This document shows positions 23,101-35,100 of a DNA stretch of 64,000 bases, in pieces. How positions within the stretch are numbered: the stretch's first letter is position 1; every line of letters begins with the position of its first letter. This stretch comes from Anas platyrhynchos. Its lineage: Eukaryota > Chordata > Aves > Anseriformes > Anatidae. The stretch is from contig NC_092590.1 of the NCBI RefSeq assembly GCF_047663525.1, positions 9,134,001 to 9,198,000 of the forward strand, in the 5' to 3' direction. The position numbers and the translations under genes were made by a program. The notes beneath the pieces were generated by a model, which made no database searches, was not told where the DNA came from, and saw only the letters and a list, made by a program, of their open reading frames with translations.

Positions 23101-26100
23101 ACCACGCTGCACAAAATACACCAAATGCCTTTATATGGAATGTAGCTGCTGCTTCCTGTAAATGTTTATAAGATGTTATTAAAAACATATGTCCTCCCTT
23201 CCCACAGACCTTGTTTAGAAAGCTTGCTGCAAGCATGTTGTTTTAGCTTTGCTTGCAAGAAGCAGCATCTGTTGTACTAAAAATGGTAGTTTTGTACAAA
23301 TGCTTTTGTCGCTCCCTTTTGTAAAGCCTGATAGAATTGGGAGCCGCGTTTGCATTGGCTCGCTCCCTTGACAGAGAGCTAGCAGCAGTTGTTCGTGCCA
23401 GCCTCTTGAGATTTTCCTTATTGAGCCTCAACTGCAACCCTTCAAGTGATTAGCCAATTCTTTTTAACCCTTGTTGCTTAACTTTGGTGCCTGAAAAAAT
23501 GGAATCTGTGGTCACATGTAGGCAATAGAAAGGAATTGCCACGCAGAGCTAGCGGATACACGTTGAAAATGGACCTGCAGGAGCCTGACCTTGCTGGTCT
23601 CTGCCACTCTGAGGGCTTGCCTGCAGAGATGAAACCGTACTACACTAGCTACGTGCTTGCTGCTTCCGTGCACGCTTAGCCTCCTTTGCATCAGTGGGAG
23701 CACAAGCTCTGAGGAAAGGCGAGCAGTCAGGGTCACTGTCTGCTGTGGAGAGGACATCTAACTCCGACTTGTTTCTTCCTCCTCATAATGCACAACTGCT
23801 TCTATAGGTAGGAGTGCGGTATATTACTATACTGCTTATCATTATATTTTCTTCTACCTTTGCTTGTTCTGTTATCTTCAGATACTTTTCTCTTCTTCCA
23901 CTTGATGCCCCTAAGATGCTTTTTGGCTTTCAAAGAAAGTGTCTTTCAAGCTGTCTTCTAAGCTTTTATATGGTGCCTCTTAATAAACTGAAGAGGTAGC
24001 TGTTGAGTGATGGCAGGGCTGCTGTTTTCCCGTGTATTTTGTGCTGTGTGCTGACTCCACAGCAACAGGATTGATTTTTTTTTTTTTGGTTGTGCTTTTT
24101 CCTGCTGCTTGCCCACCAGCTCCCATTATAATGCAGTTTCCTTTTTTTTTTTTTTGTCAGCAGCTTAAGCTTCATTTGGTGTCCTGTAGCTGGCCATCAT
24201 AATAAGGAAAAGCGAAGCGAAGCATGGTGGTTGAAGGAGAACAGCTTGCAAGGAACCAGGGAAACATAAGCAACTGCTGTCCCTCTTCTTAAGTCCTCAG
24301 AATATACAGCAGTCAGTAGTTCAGGGGCCATATAATGCTATGGCACTATGCCTGACTTAGGTAAACTGAATCAGACCTGTATTTTCAGTAGTGAGAACGT
24401 GAAATTCAGAGATCATTCTGACCCTGGAGGTGATTGTCCCTGTCTGAAGGAGGTAATGAAAGCCTGTCCTGAAGCCTATTCTGTTAGTTGGGTCCTTTTA
24501 ACAATGATAAACAAAGCCTGTAAATAAGGAATGCCAGATGGGGAGGGGCTCAAATGTCACTTAGAAGACAGTCAAGCACTTTTGATGAACAATTTTTAGG
24601 GGAATGGGAGGCAAATAGCCAAGGCAAAGGAATGGAGAAGCAGAGTTAGGTGCGAGGTTTATTGGAACAGGAACCAGAAAAAAAGAGCAGCAGTCTGAGA
24701 AAGTATGCTTGAATTTAAGCAGTGACCGGAGACAGAAACCTGGAGTTCATCCACCACTGGGAGTCAAGGAAATTGCTGCGGCAGCCTGCTTTGCTTTACA
24801 GACTTGAGGAGATACTGTCTCTTCAGCAAGTACTTGAAATTGTGAGTTCAAACCTCACAAGAGAAGGAGATCACGAGGGCTCGATGGGAGGAGGGCAGTT
24901 CCCTTGCTTGGAGAGAACTGGATGATGCACTGGAGCCCTACAACTGATGGGAATTGGAGCTGTAGTTTTATTAGGGTCCAAAAGAAGCAGCCTGGCTCCG
25001 ACCAAGACCACCCTTTTCGAAGTCATTCCTTCTTTGTTGGTCTCCTCTACTGACCTCTGTGAAAGGCTTCTTGTACTCTTAAATCTGCATTCCAGCTAAA
25101 AGACCTGCCTCCAGCACAGCCTTATTTGCCCTTGCTTTTTTTTTTTTTTTTTCTTCTGGGATTCTGCCAGTGCAACTCCCTAATCTTCTACAGGCAGATG
25201 GCCAGCAGCCAAGTTCAAACTGTGTTTTACTCCGAGTCCATAAACACGTAGCTCTATTAAGTGTGTGCAGAAGCAAAAATTTACGTAGGGTTCTTCAAGG
25301 TTTTATGCTTTATTCTGTGGGTAGTGTATGATCCAGTGGAATTCGGGAGTGGCATCTACAAGATGTGAGAGTGTGCTCAGCCTATCTTCTCACGAACGTT
25401 TGGTCTCACAGTCAAGTCTACAAGTTATCTCCCTCAGCAGCCTCTACAGATTTGAGCGGTGTGTAGTAAGGGAAGGTAAAAAGTCTTGTGCTGGTCTCTA
25501 GAAATACTTGAATGTCTTTGTTTGGGCTCAGACTAGATTTTAAGGAGGCATTTAGGCACCTGAAGATGGAAAGGGCACAGGTGGGTGTTAATCCCACGGA
25601 CTGAGCACCTTTGGAAAACCTCTAGCAATGAAGGCAGCTGGGTAGACAGAAGACCATCCATCGGCAGTCACGCTGGCCACCAGGAGCTGTCAGTGAGCAA
25701 GGCTTGTCTACTGGAGAATAGCATGAAACAGGCGAGCAATGTGCCAAGAGATGGTGAGATGCTAGGAAAACAGGAAGGGAGAAATGAGCAAGTAACTTGC
25801 AAAACACTAGAGAAGGAGAAGGGCACTATAGAAGGTGGCCAGGGCAGAGTGAGGTTATAAAGTAAACGGAGGACCGCATACAAAGCACAGCAATAAAAAG
25901 CTCCCATTTCTGTCAGAAATGTCTGTTAAAGGGAAATAAATGCAGAGAGAAGGGTTACGCCAGCTGCAGAAAGTACTTGGCTTCTAGACAGGGCAAAATG
26001 CTTTATTGTAGCAGAATCAGGTAAGATTGCACTCATGTTTACGTGGAAAATCCCAATGCCAGAGGATTCATTTGCCAGGGGGCTGATACTCAGACAGTCG

Positions 26101-29100
26101 AGGACCACCTTACTGCAGGTGCCAGGAGTGGTGGTAGCCTCCTCACAGGACGACCAAGTAACGTGGGATATGTGCAGCAGAAAGAAATGTTTGAGATCAC
26201 AGAGTGCACCTTTGCCTCAAAAAATACAGCCCTTGAGCAGTGTTACCCTGAGCTTTTAATCTCCTTGCACCCCCAGGGGTGCCCCCAACATGGCCTGAGT
26301 TCCTCTTGGTCTCCTCTTCCATCTTTGCACAGGAGGACTGTGGAGGCAAAGGCAGAGCTCGCTTATCACTGTGTACGGATGCAGATATCACAAGGTTATC
26401 AGCAAACTTAGTGCTTAATGCTCTTGGCACTTAACTTCCATGTATCTAATGGGCTGAATTTGGAATTAAAGAGCAGAGGTATGCCTTTAATACAACTTTG
26501 AGAAGTTGAGCCTGTATTTAGTTTTGAGATACTGGTTTAAAATACGTGTGTTGAAATTGTTTTTCTCTGCTGTTCTTCCATTATCAAAAAATGCCTGTAG
26601 ACCCTACAGCAGCTGGGGAAAAAAAAATCTTATGAAATAATCTTAAGTATTGCAAGAGGTAGCTATTGAGATGAAAGTCTATAAATATGGAACTTTCTTC
26701 CTTTTCCTGCCATAACTATGGCCCTTTTATTCATTGTCCCTTTGGGTTTTAATTAATGAAGAGCAGGAGGCAACTGGTTTACCTGGTTAGTGTGGTGGTA
26801 AAATCATAAAATATCAGCTATGGGCAGCTAATGTAATAAAGTGGAGTTCCCCAATGACTTTGAAAGTACTCAGTGAAACTAAATTGCTTGCAAACCCTTT
26901 ATGAGACTTTGAAAAATTAATGTCACAGAAACTGAGAGTAAAAATGACCTTTTTGTTGTTGTTTTGTTTTTTCAAACCTGCAGATATTGATGATGTCAGG
27001 AAGCACAAGCCGGGTTACCTTGAGGCTACGATCGAGTGGTTCCGGTTATATAAAGTTCCTGATGGTAAACCAGAAAATGGGTTTGCATTCAATGGAGAAT
27101 TTAAAGGCAAGGTGAAGATAATTCAAAATTAAAGACGTGTCTTTCTGTCCTATGGCCTCTTTGATACATTGTAGGGTTCTTGGATCTGGAAAGGAGGAGA
27201 ACCTTGAACAAAAAGAATTTTTAAATGAAGCATCTTTTAATACAACGTGTTCGGATAGGAATAAATGATGTGTGCTATCTTTCACTTTATCAGGGAAAAT
27301 ACATATGGTATTAAAGTCAGTAAAAAACAAACAAACATGCAGCCCCAGTCCTGACAAGACTTCCATGTGCATCTGTAGGTTTGTAGTGCTTGTCACAGCA
27401 TTTTCATTCTTCCTGTCAGAGGAATGAACAGATAGTCTTTTCAGATACTTTTTTTGAGTCTTGATTGATAAATTTTCTGGACGTTTTTCAAGGCTATGCA
27501 GTTCAAGATAGACAATAGGCTGCAGATCTTTTCATACTTGGTATTTGTTCAAGGTATAGTTTTTCCTGGTAATTCTGTTTAAGACCGCTTGAGCTGCTTT
27601 TGGCTTGAAGGCTAAAACATATTTTAACCTTTTTTTTTTTAGAAAAAATGAATGGCTTTTTAAACATCCTACAGGAAAAATGGCCAGTGTTTGAAAGTGG
27701 GCCTGGGGATAGACCTTGCTGAGGAAAATGTCAGGATTTTTCCAGAGGAAATTGTGTGTGATCCGTGTCAAAATGCTTTGCAAATCATGTATTGTACACT
27801 GTAGGCTTTTTTTTTTTTTTTGGCGAAGAATCACAGGTTCCTAATGAATGATGTTCATGTGTCAGCTAGTTCAGCTTGCAGCGTGCTATCAAAGTTGTAA
27901 AATGCCTTCTAACCAGCACAGACAACTTTGCATGTTTTGTCTGGTTAAAGAGATGCCCCGACTCCCCTCTGCACTAAAGCTGTCTTTTAAATCAATCAAA
28001 CACAAAGCTCTAAGGATGGCTAACCTGATCTCTCCCTTGTTCTCCCAGGAACTACTCTTTCAAATTTTCCTGCTCTGTAATTCTGCTGTAGTGACAGCTT
28101 TAACAGGGTATATCCCATTCAGGCTTGAGGCGCTAAATGCCCCGACATAGCTGGTTGGGAGCACTTGAATAATTCCCAAGTGTTTCTGGAGACCCAGGAT
28201 GTGGTGAGGCGGCTGTGGCTGTGCTCCAGCAGCTCTGGTGAAGTTCACAATGTTCCAGGGGCACTTTGCCAAGTCACTCCTTGTTAGGAAATGTGAGTGT
28301 TCTGCTGGCAGCTTTTTGCAAGGCAGTCTAGATATCATCATCTGGACACTGAGGGCTCTTTTTTATTTTTATTTTTTCAAGCTTTTTTGTTGTTGTCCCC
28401 CCATTACTTTTGTTTTTAAGGAAGCAAAAGCTATTAAGCAGCTGACATGTTATGTTGTTGTGAATGCTTAAGTATATGATTGGGCAACTAATGAAGTAAA
28501 TGCAGATTTTGCCACTAGAGGGGAAACCTTAACTCTGACCCTGATGTGCACATGTAACAGAAGAGCACAGCTCACACACTTTGTCCCATTTCAGACGTGG
28601 TACAGTTTTCTACAGCTGTAGGTGTCTGTTTAGCGTCGAGTGCTGGCTTCATTTTTTCATGCAGGCTTCCTGTTTTCTGGCTGCACACTGAGGAAAAGTC
28701 CTGAATGTGTTGCCAGTGTGTTTGACAGATAGTGAAGTTCGTTTCTTTTCATAAAAAAAAAAAAGTGTTAGATTTTCCAGAAATTTAATGAGGCCTCGAA
28801 GGAGGCACCTTAAAGTAACACATGAAACAGCATGTGTTAATAAACTAGGTCTGTCTTTTTTTCTGTTTAATAACCTTTTAAATCATATTTTTTTTCCTTG
28901 ATGTAAACTAGGATTTTGCTGTTGAAATTATTAAATCCACTCATGAATACTGGAAAGCTTTGCTTCATAAAAAAGCTGATGGAGGCACCATTAAATGGTG
29001 AGTATCCAGGCACATCTTTCCTCTTTGTATTGTGCTAGACTGTTGGTATTCAACACGTGGCAGCTGTGCATGAGCTGCTTTGGTTTTACTTTGAGGTAAC

Positions 29101-32100
29101 AGGAATACTCATGTGTTTAATTGATAATTAATTAATAATTGAGTGTCACTGAGTAATTATACCTTGTATGATGATGATATACTGGTAAGCAGTTCAGAAA
29201 ATATATTGGTTATATAAAAGTGACACCGATTACTTAAACTTCCTAGTAATGGCCCCAGACTTAAACTTCCTAGTAATGGCCCCAGAATGTTTGGTACTAT
29301 TTGGGGGGTATCTCAGAATCCAGTGCAAACCTTGTCACTGTGATTTAATTGTTTTCGGGAATGCCACATCGGTGCTCATTACGAGCTTTTGGCCTCATCT
29401 ACATGAAAGTGGGCTTCATGAAGGGGCTTGCATCAGCATTTCTGGCATCAGAGGCCCTGAAGAGTGGGCAGGAATCTGCATGGTGCTTTCCAAGGGATGT
29501 GGATCGCCATCGGCTAAACCAGAGGGCGAAGGCTGTGGGGAAGGCTGTGTTCAGATAGTCACTTTCCTCTTCTACCATGCTGGAAAAATGTGACTTGCAA
29601 GTGTTTGAACACCTGAACAGTTGCAGAGGTTGGAAGTTCTGCTGCAGCACTGCAAGAACACTGCAGAATAGTACTCAAACTTGGGTCCTGATTGTTTCAG
29701 GGGTACTTGGAGCTTTATGTTGATGCAATTTAAAAATAATTAAAAACTTCCTTTGAGAAACTGAACTTCGTGCCATTTATTGTGTAGAACCCTAAAAGCT
29801 CATGACCAAACTCACTTTTGGTGTGAAAGGATACATAGCCATAGTCTGTAGGGAAACTTACCTGTGAAGTATTTAGTCCTGGAGTTCCCTCTGTGGGTTT
29901 GTTTTTTTTTTTTTAGCTTGTTTGTTTATTTTTCTTGCTAAATGCTGCAGGCGGGTTACTGTAACACAAGTTACAGGCTTGCTGTAGAATCTAGCCATCC
30001 TTTAAAGCACAAGAGACAAGGGGATATTCATGCCATCCCTGCTAGCCATCTAGGTGGTGTGCAACTCCTACAAATGTTAATTTCGCTGTTGACTTTTTGA
30101 GGGGATTTAGTTTATTAACTGTGGTCCTCTGAACTGTACCCAAGTGAGCTGCCAGAAGTAACTGTGAGTACTGCTTACATTAGCATAGAATTTATAGCCT
30201 AAAATCCACCCCAAACCCAAAGAAACAAAGAACAGCACTCCAAACACTCATTCCCTTCCAGCATTACTTGTTACTTTACGTCTTTTACATCCTTGTTTCA
30301 TGACAGAGATCCATATCTGAGCTCTGTATGTGAAGGTGTTTTTTTTTCCATAGGTACTAATTGTGTGCTGCTGCTTTCCACTGATGGATAAAATGTTTTT
30401 TAATTTTATTTTTCAGCACGAATGTTCTGGTGAGTGGCAGCCCATTTTGTTGCAGTGAGGAGGATGCCCGATCAATCGTGCAGTCGGTAAGGATAATACT
30501 TACGTTTTTTTTCCACCCTTTTTCAAAAGTGATAAAAAGGAAAGAAGACTCAGAGCTCCACAACTGAAATGCTCTTTAATTAAGTAAAAATGTAAGCTAT
30601 AAAGTAAAAGGAAAAGCACAAAGGTTGTGAGGGAAGTGTAAGCATTATAATATAAACCTTCTATTGCAGTGGTCCAATTGTATTTTCTGGCAGGTTCATT
30701 ACCGTTCTGGTGTGTTTTTTTTTTTCTCTGCAGCACTGTTTCTTCTGATCCTGAATAGCAAGATGGACTGCTATTTGTATCTAGCCTGCTGTCTTCTCTG
30801 TCTCCCCTGTTGCCATGAGTTACCACCCAGTGTTAGAACTCATTGACTAGCTGACTGTAGTCCCTAATCACTAAAGGGATCCTTTGTTTGTCTACTTGCA
30901 TAATTAAATGCATTGCTGTAAAAGAGGGGGGGTGCTTTTTTTGAATGCTTCTTAAAGAATGCCTGTCATATTTTGCAAATTAACATAAAATTAAAACATG
31001 CAGGTTTTCTGTTCAGGCGAGAAAAATGTCCTGCAGATCTGATGCTTTCATGTGCAAATGTTGTGGGGAAGAATTTCTTCCACTTTAAAATTTGCTGTTT
31101 TGGATGATGGAATTTAAACAAAGTTACCAGAAATTACATGGAGAGAAGTACCCCCAAGTACTACTTTTCTTTTATTTTTCTTTTCATTTTTAACATATAC
31201 TGTGATTCTGTCTATGCTCATGACCCTGTCAGCATGGCAAGTATTGTGCACATGTGCATATCTGCCTGGGTAGCTAACTGGTGAGGGCTGTACACGGTCA
31301 GTATTTTGCCTTGGTAATCACACTTGTAGGGGAAGTTCAGATATTAAAGGAGATGGCATCTTTCTGTGCACGTAACATTCCAACAAAAAACTTCTAGTAA
31401 GAATGTTGTCTCGAGTGGGATTCTGCCACAAATAAGACTGCAAAAAAAAAAAAATCTGCTGCAGAAAAGTCAGTTTGAGTCATAAAGAAGTGTCAGACCT
31501 AACTTCTGCTCAACTCACTTGCTTTCAGCATTTCTTTAAAAGTACATTTATGCACTTGTACTTGTAAATGTGTTTGGACCCATGTTGAATAATGGGACTG
31601 TAAGCTTTCAATGAAAGAAAAATTGATTTTGGAATTGAAACCTGTTTTTAGACATGTCTGTCACAGCTGTAAGCAAATACTTGCCTCTTATATCAAAATT
31701 TACCACAATGTTTCATGCATGTTTGAAATGCAGCTGAAATTTCAAGCGCAAATGTACTTTTAGTTTGGATGGTGACAAACTTTCAAAGGAATATTTTTGT
31801 TTGATTTCTGTGCTGTTTGTACTTTTGAGGCATGTAGGTAAATAATTATCTGTTCAAATTAGCAGTATCCATTATTCTGCCTCTTAATTAAAAATAAATC
31901 TTTTTCCTTTTTGGGAGGATGGGGATAGTAAAACCAGTTTATAAAATAAGTACTCTATATCAAACTTTAATGTCTTACTTATTTTGAACACTTGGCTTTT
32001 TCTCAAATGTTATCACTTCCTGCCTTTTTGTGCCTCAGCATTGTTTTTCTTGAAGTGATACTGGTTTTTGAAGTCATCACATACTCCTTTCCATCATTCC

Positions 32101-35100
32101 ATTTCAGTTTCTTCTAAGTATTTTTTTTTCTTTTTAGGCTACTGTCCCTTGGTACTTCTCAGACAGGGGAAAAAAAAAGCTGCAATGCTGGTTTAAATAC
32201 TGGTGTTACTACATGCAGCTTCCAGTCTCTGGTAACTAAGAAAAGTAAAATGCTCTTGAAACATGAATGGTGGACAGTCAAGCTCTAAATACAAGCGGGG
32301 AAGTTGACTTGCACATTTTAAGCAGATACCCTTTTGTCTGGTACACTGCTCTGCCCACTTTGGTTGTCAGGCACTCATGTCTTTCAAACACAAGTGAAAG
32401 TACGTGAGCGTTGGCTGCAGAATTTTAATGGCTGTGGTAATTTTAAATGAAAGCTGCCTGTGTCTGTTTTTTTTTTGTTTGTGGGTTTTTTGTTTGTTGT
32501 TGTTTGTTTTGTTTTGAAACTAAAAGCAGATACATTTTCCTTCTAATTTGAGTCCATTTATTAACTTCTGGATGAAAGCAGAGGTAGAGATTTTGTATGC
32601 AATTACAGTGAGAAAGATATTTTGCCTACTGCAAAATTTCTGAGTTACTTGTGCAGCGAGGGCAGGTTCCCTACACTTCTGTGTCCTGGGTCACACTATC
32701 ATTACGACATTTTTTGTGTGGGTGATAATTGCCTCAAATCAGGTATATTGAATTTTAAAACAACAACAAAAAGCAGAAAGTATTGTTGTAAACCACTTTT
32801 TATGGTGAGCAAGAGAACTCTAACTCAGAACCAAATAGAAAAAACAAATCCATACCAAGTGCTTACCGTGGGAAGGATTAGTGCTCTATTCAGAATTTCA
32901 GATATTTTTGATTGGGCAGTTTTCGAGGTAGCCCTGTTCAAACCAATAGGGTTTATTTTGCTGTTATTTGACCTTTCATTATTTTTACAGGTGTGGGACT
33001 AGAATGGTTTGGCTTTGGGGAATTTCCACTCCACCGACTCAGTTTGCAGACAGGGGGCATGTGTGCTGTCATCTGCATTGGTGGCAAACTAGGAATAATT
33101 CTCCGGCTGCTGAAGTTGCTGTGTCTAGTCAATCCCAGAGAGATCAGAAGATGATCTGTGCATGTGGGAACACATTCAGAACGTTTGAGCCAGCCAGAAT
33201 TATACCAGCCCCCTGTAACTACAAACCCATCGAGTAGTAACACTTTAGGTGATGAAAATTTCTGGTGTTCCCTTGCATCTGAAAATTGTTTCATCTTTCT
33301 CAGCCTCGCTGTTAGTACGTGTTGAAAACTAAACCCAGGAGGAACAGAGCTTTGTAGCTGCATGTGTTAGTGCTAAGATGTACTGTTTATTTCAGGCTTT
33401 TAAGTGTTGCCATCTGTAAAACTGACCAGGACAGCCAAACCTTTGTTTAACATTAATCCCGAGAACCGCTTGCTCCCTTGCTCTGTGAAGAAGCCGCTGA
33501 GGACTCTTTAAATTGGAAAATCTCCAAGACAATCTATATATAGTTAGTAGCGCGCTGTTTCTCAGACTTATCACATAATTCTTCCCTTATAATACTGGAA
33601 AGAAAATGAACTAGGAAAGCTTTGCTCGATGAGGTCTCTCTTGATAAAATGCAGAAAAATGTCTTGCAAGGGAAAATATTTGGCTTTTCCTGGTAATTTA
33701 AAAAATCTCCAGCAGAATTTGAACATGTGTGTTTACTAGTGTGTTTAGAATAATTCAGATCTAAGCAGGGAAGTCTGTTGACTGCCTTTCTCCCTATGTT
33801 TTCTTTTTTGTCCTTTGAGGGCTTTTCCATTTGGGATTTAGTAGAAGCAGAATTTTCTGTTCAGTGCCAAGTTGTGAAACAGATGAACGGGGGGGGGGGG
33901 TGGGATCCTCCAGCAGTGTCCCAGATGGAAGCGTTCTGTCATGAAGAGGCTCCCGGTTCAGTCGGGTGAAGCTTTGAGCTGTTCTTGGTGGGAAGGTGCT
34001 GAGTCCTTTTCTTAAGCTTTCTGAGCAGTTCTCCCAGAAGTGGCAAGCTCCTGCCGGTTCTCCTGAGATAAAACTTTGGTTTTTGCTGGGAAGAGGTGGG
34101 GTGGTGTGCTGGTACGGCCTGGAAGTTGTGGGTTAATTTGTCATACGGACACATCCTGTCACACCAGGCCCTGTAACCTGTCTGTGCACACAGTTGCCCT
34201 GGGTAAAGGCAGAAAAAGAACACTGTAGGTTCCCTTTTCTCCTCAGAGGGTTTGACTTGCTGCTCGGCAGAGTGGGCCCTGCGCCTGGAGGCAGCCAGAC
34301 CTGCGAGACTTCACCTCAGCGCGGTGTGAGTGTGAAACCGTGCCTGGCTTGTGGGTCCTCCAAAATCCTGCAAAGTGCTCCCCAACACCATCTCATGCTC
34401 TTAGTCAGGGCAGGAATTTCTGCTCTTTAGTGGAGAAGGTGTGTTGGCTTTGCAGCTTTGTTCTCCTGAAGCTTCACACACACTGCTGTGGCACTCCGTG
34501 TTGCGTGGCTCACCTGAGTGCCTAGTCCAGGGGTTGTGTGCTTGGGTGAGCCGAATTTGGGTGGGTTTCTGTCATGGAAAAAGCCAACGTCCTCCTGGTT
34601 TTTCATTTCATTTGTGTGGGTGAGTGCTGTGGTGTTCCTGGTGCCCAGATGCTCTTTCTTCTCCATCAGTTAGTCAGCTGGAGAATTTGCCTGTTGGTGA
34701 GGAGCTGAGGGATGGGCAGTGGAGGATGGTTACTGTAAGAACAGCTACAGCCTTGTTGTGTGGAACATGCCTCCAGCTGGTGTTAAAGCTGCCTTTAATC
34801 TTGTCCTATAGGTAGTATGACAAGACGTGCTGTGTAGTACTGTTACTGAGTAGTGGTGTGTCCTGCTTTAAAATTGACCGGGAGCGAGAGTGACAGACTT
34901 ACATTTTAAAACAGTTTGTTGCTCTCCACAGAACTGACTCTTCCTCTGCTAAAATGTAGTTGTAAAAGAGTATAACTATTGATCTAAAATGCTTGCGTGC
35001 ATGTAATGTGAATTGTGTGTGTATTCTCTGATGTGTGTACCTTATAATGAAACATAGAGTAACATAATTGGAAAGGCATTTTCTTTACTCTTCAGTATAT

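Larger units (their letters stand above)
19420..26983 (+). other. PPA2: PPA2 intron 7 (7.6 kb)
   Basis: Donor GTAAGTAT, acceptor AAACCTGCAG. It contains the compound microsatellite at 20075-20156 and the A/GA tract at 21219-21251. No gene or recognisable transposon otherwise. Confidence 0.88.

Noticed and set aside
24845..24865. tRNA T-arm-like hairpin (GTGAG, TTCAAAC, CTCAC)
   Set aside because: The arm is perfect, but there is no matching A-box, anticodon arm or acceptor stem around it, so it is taken as chance.
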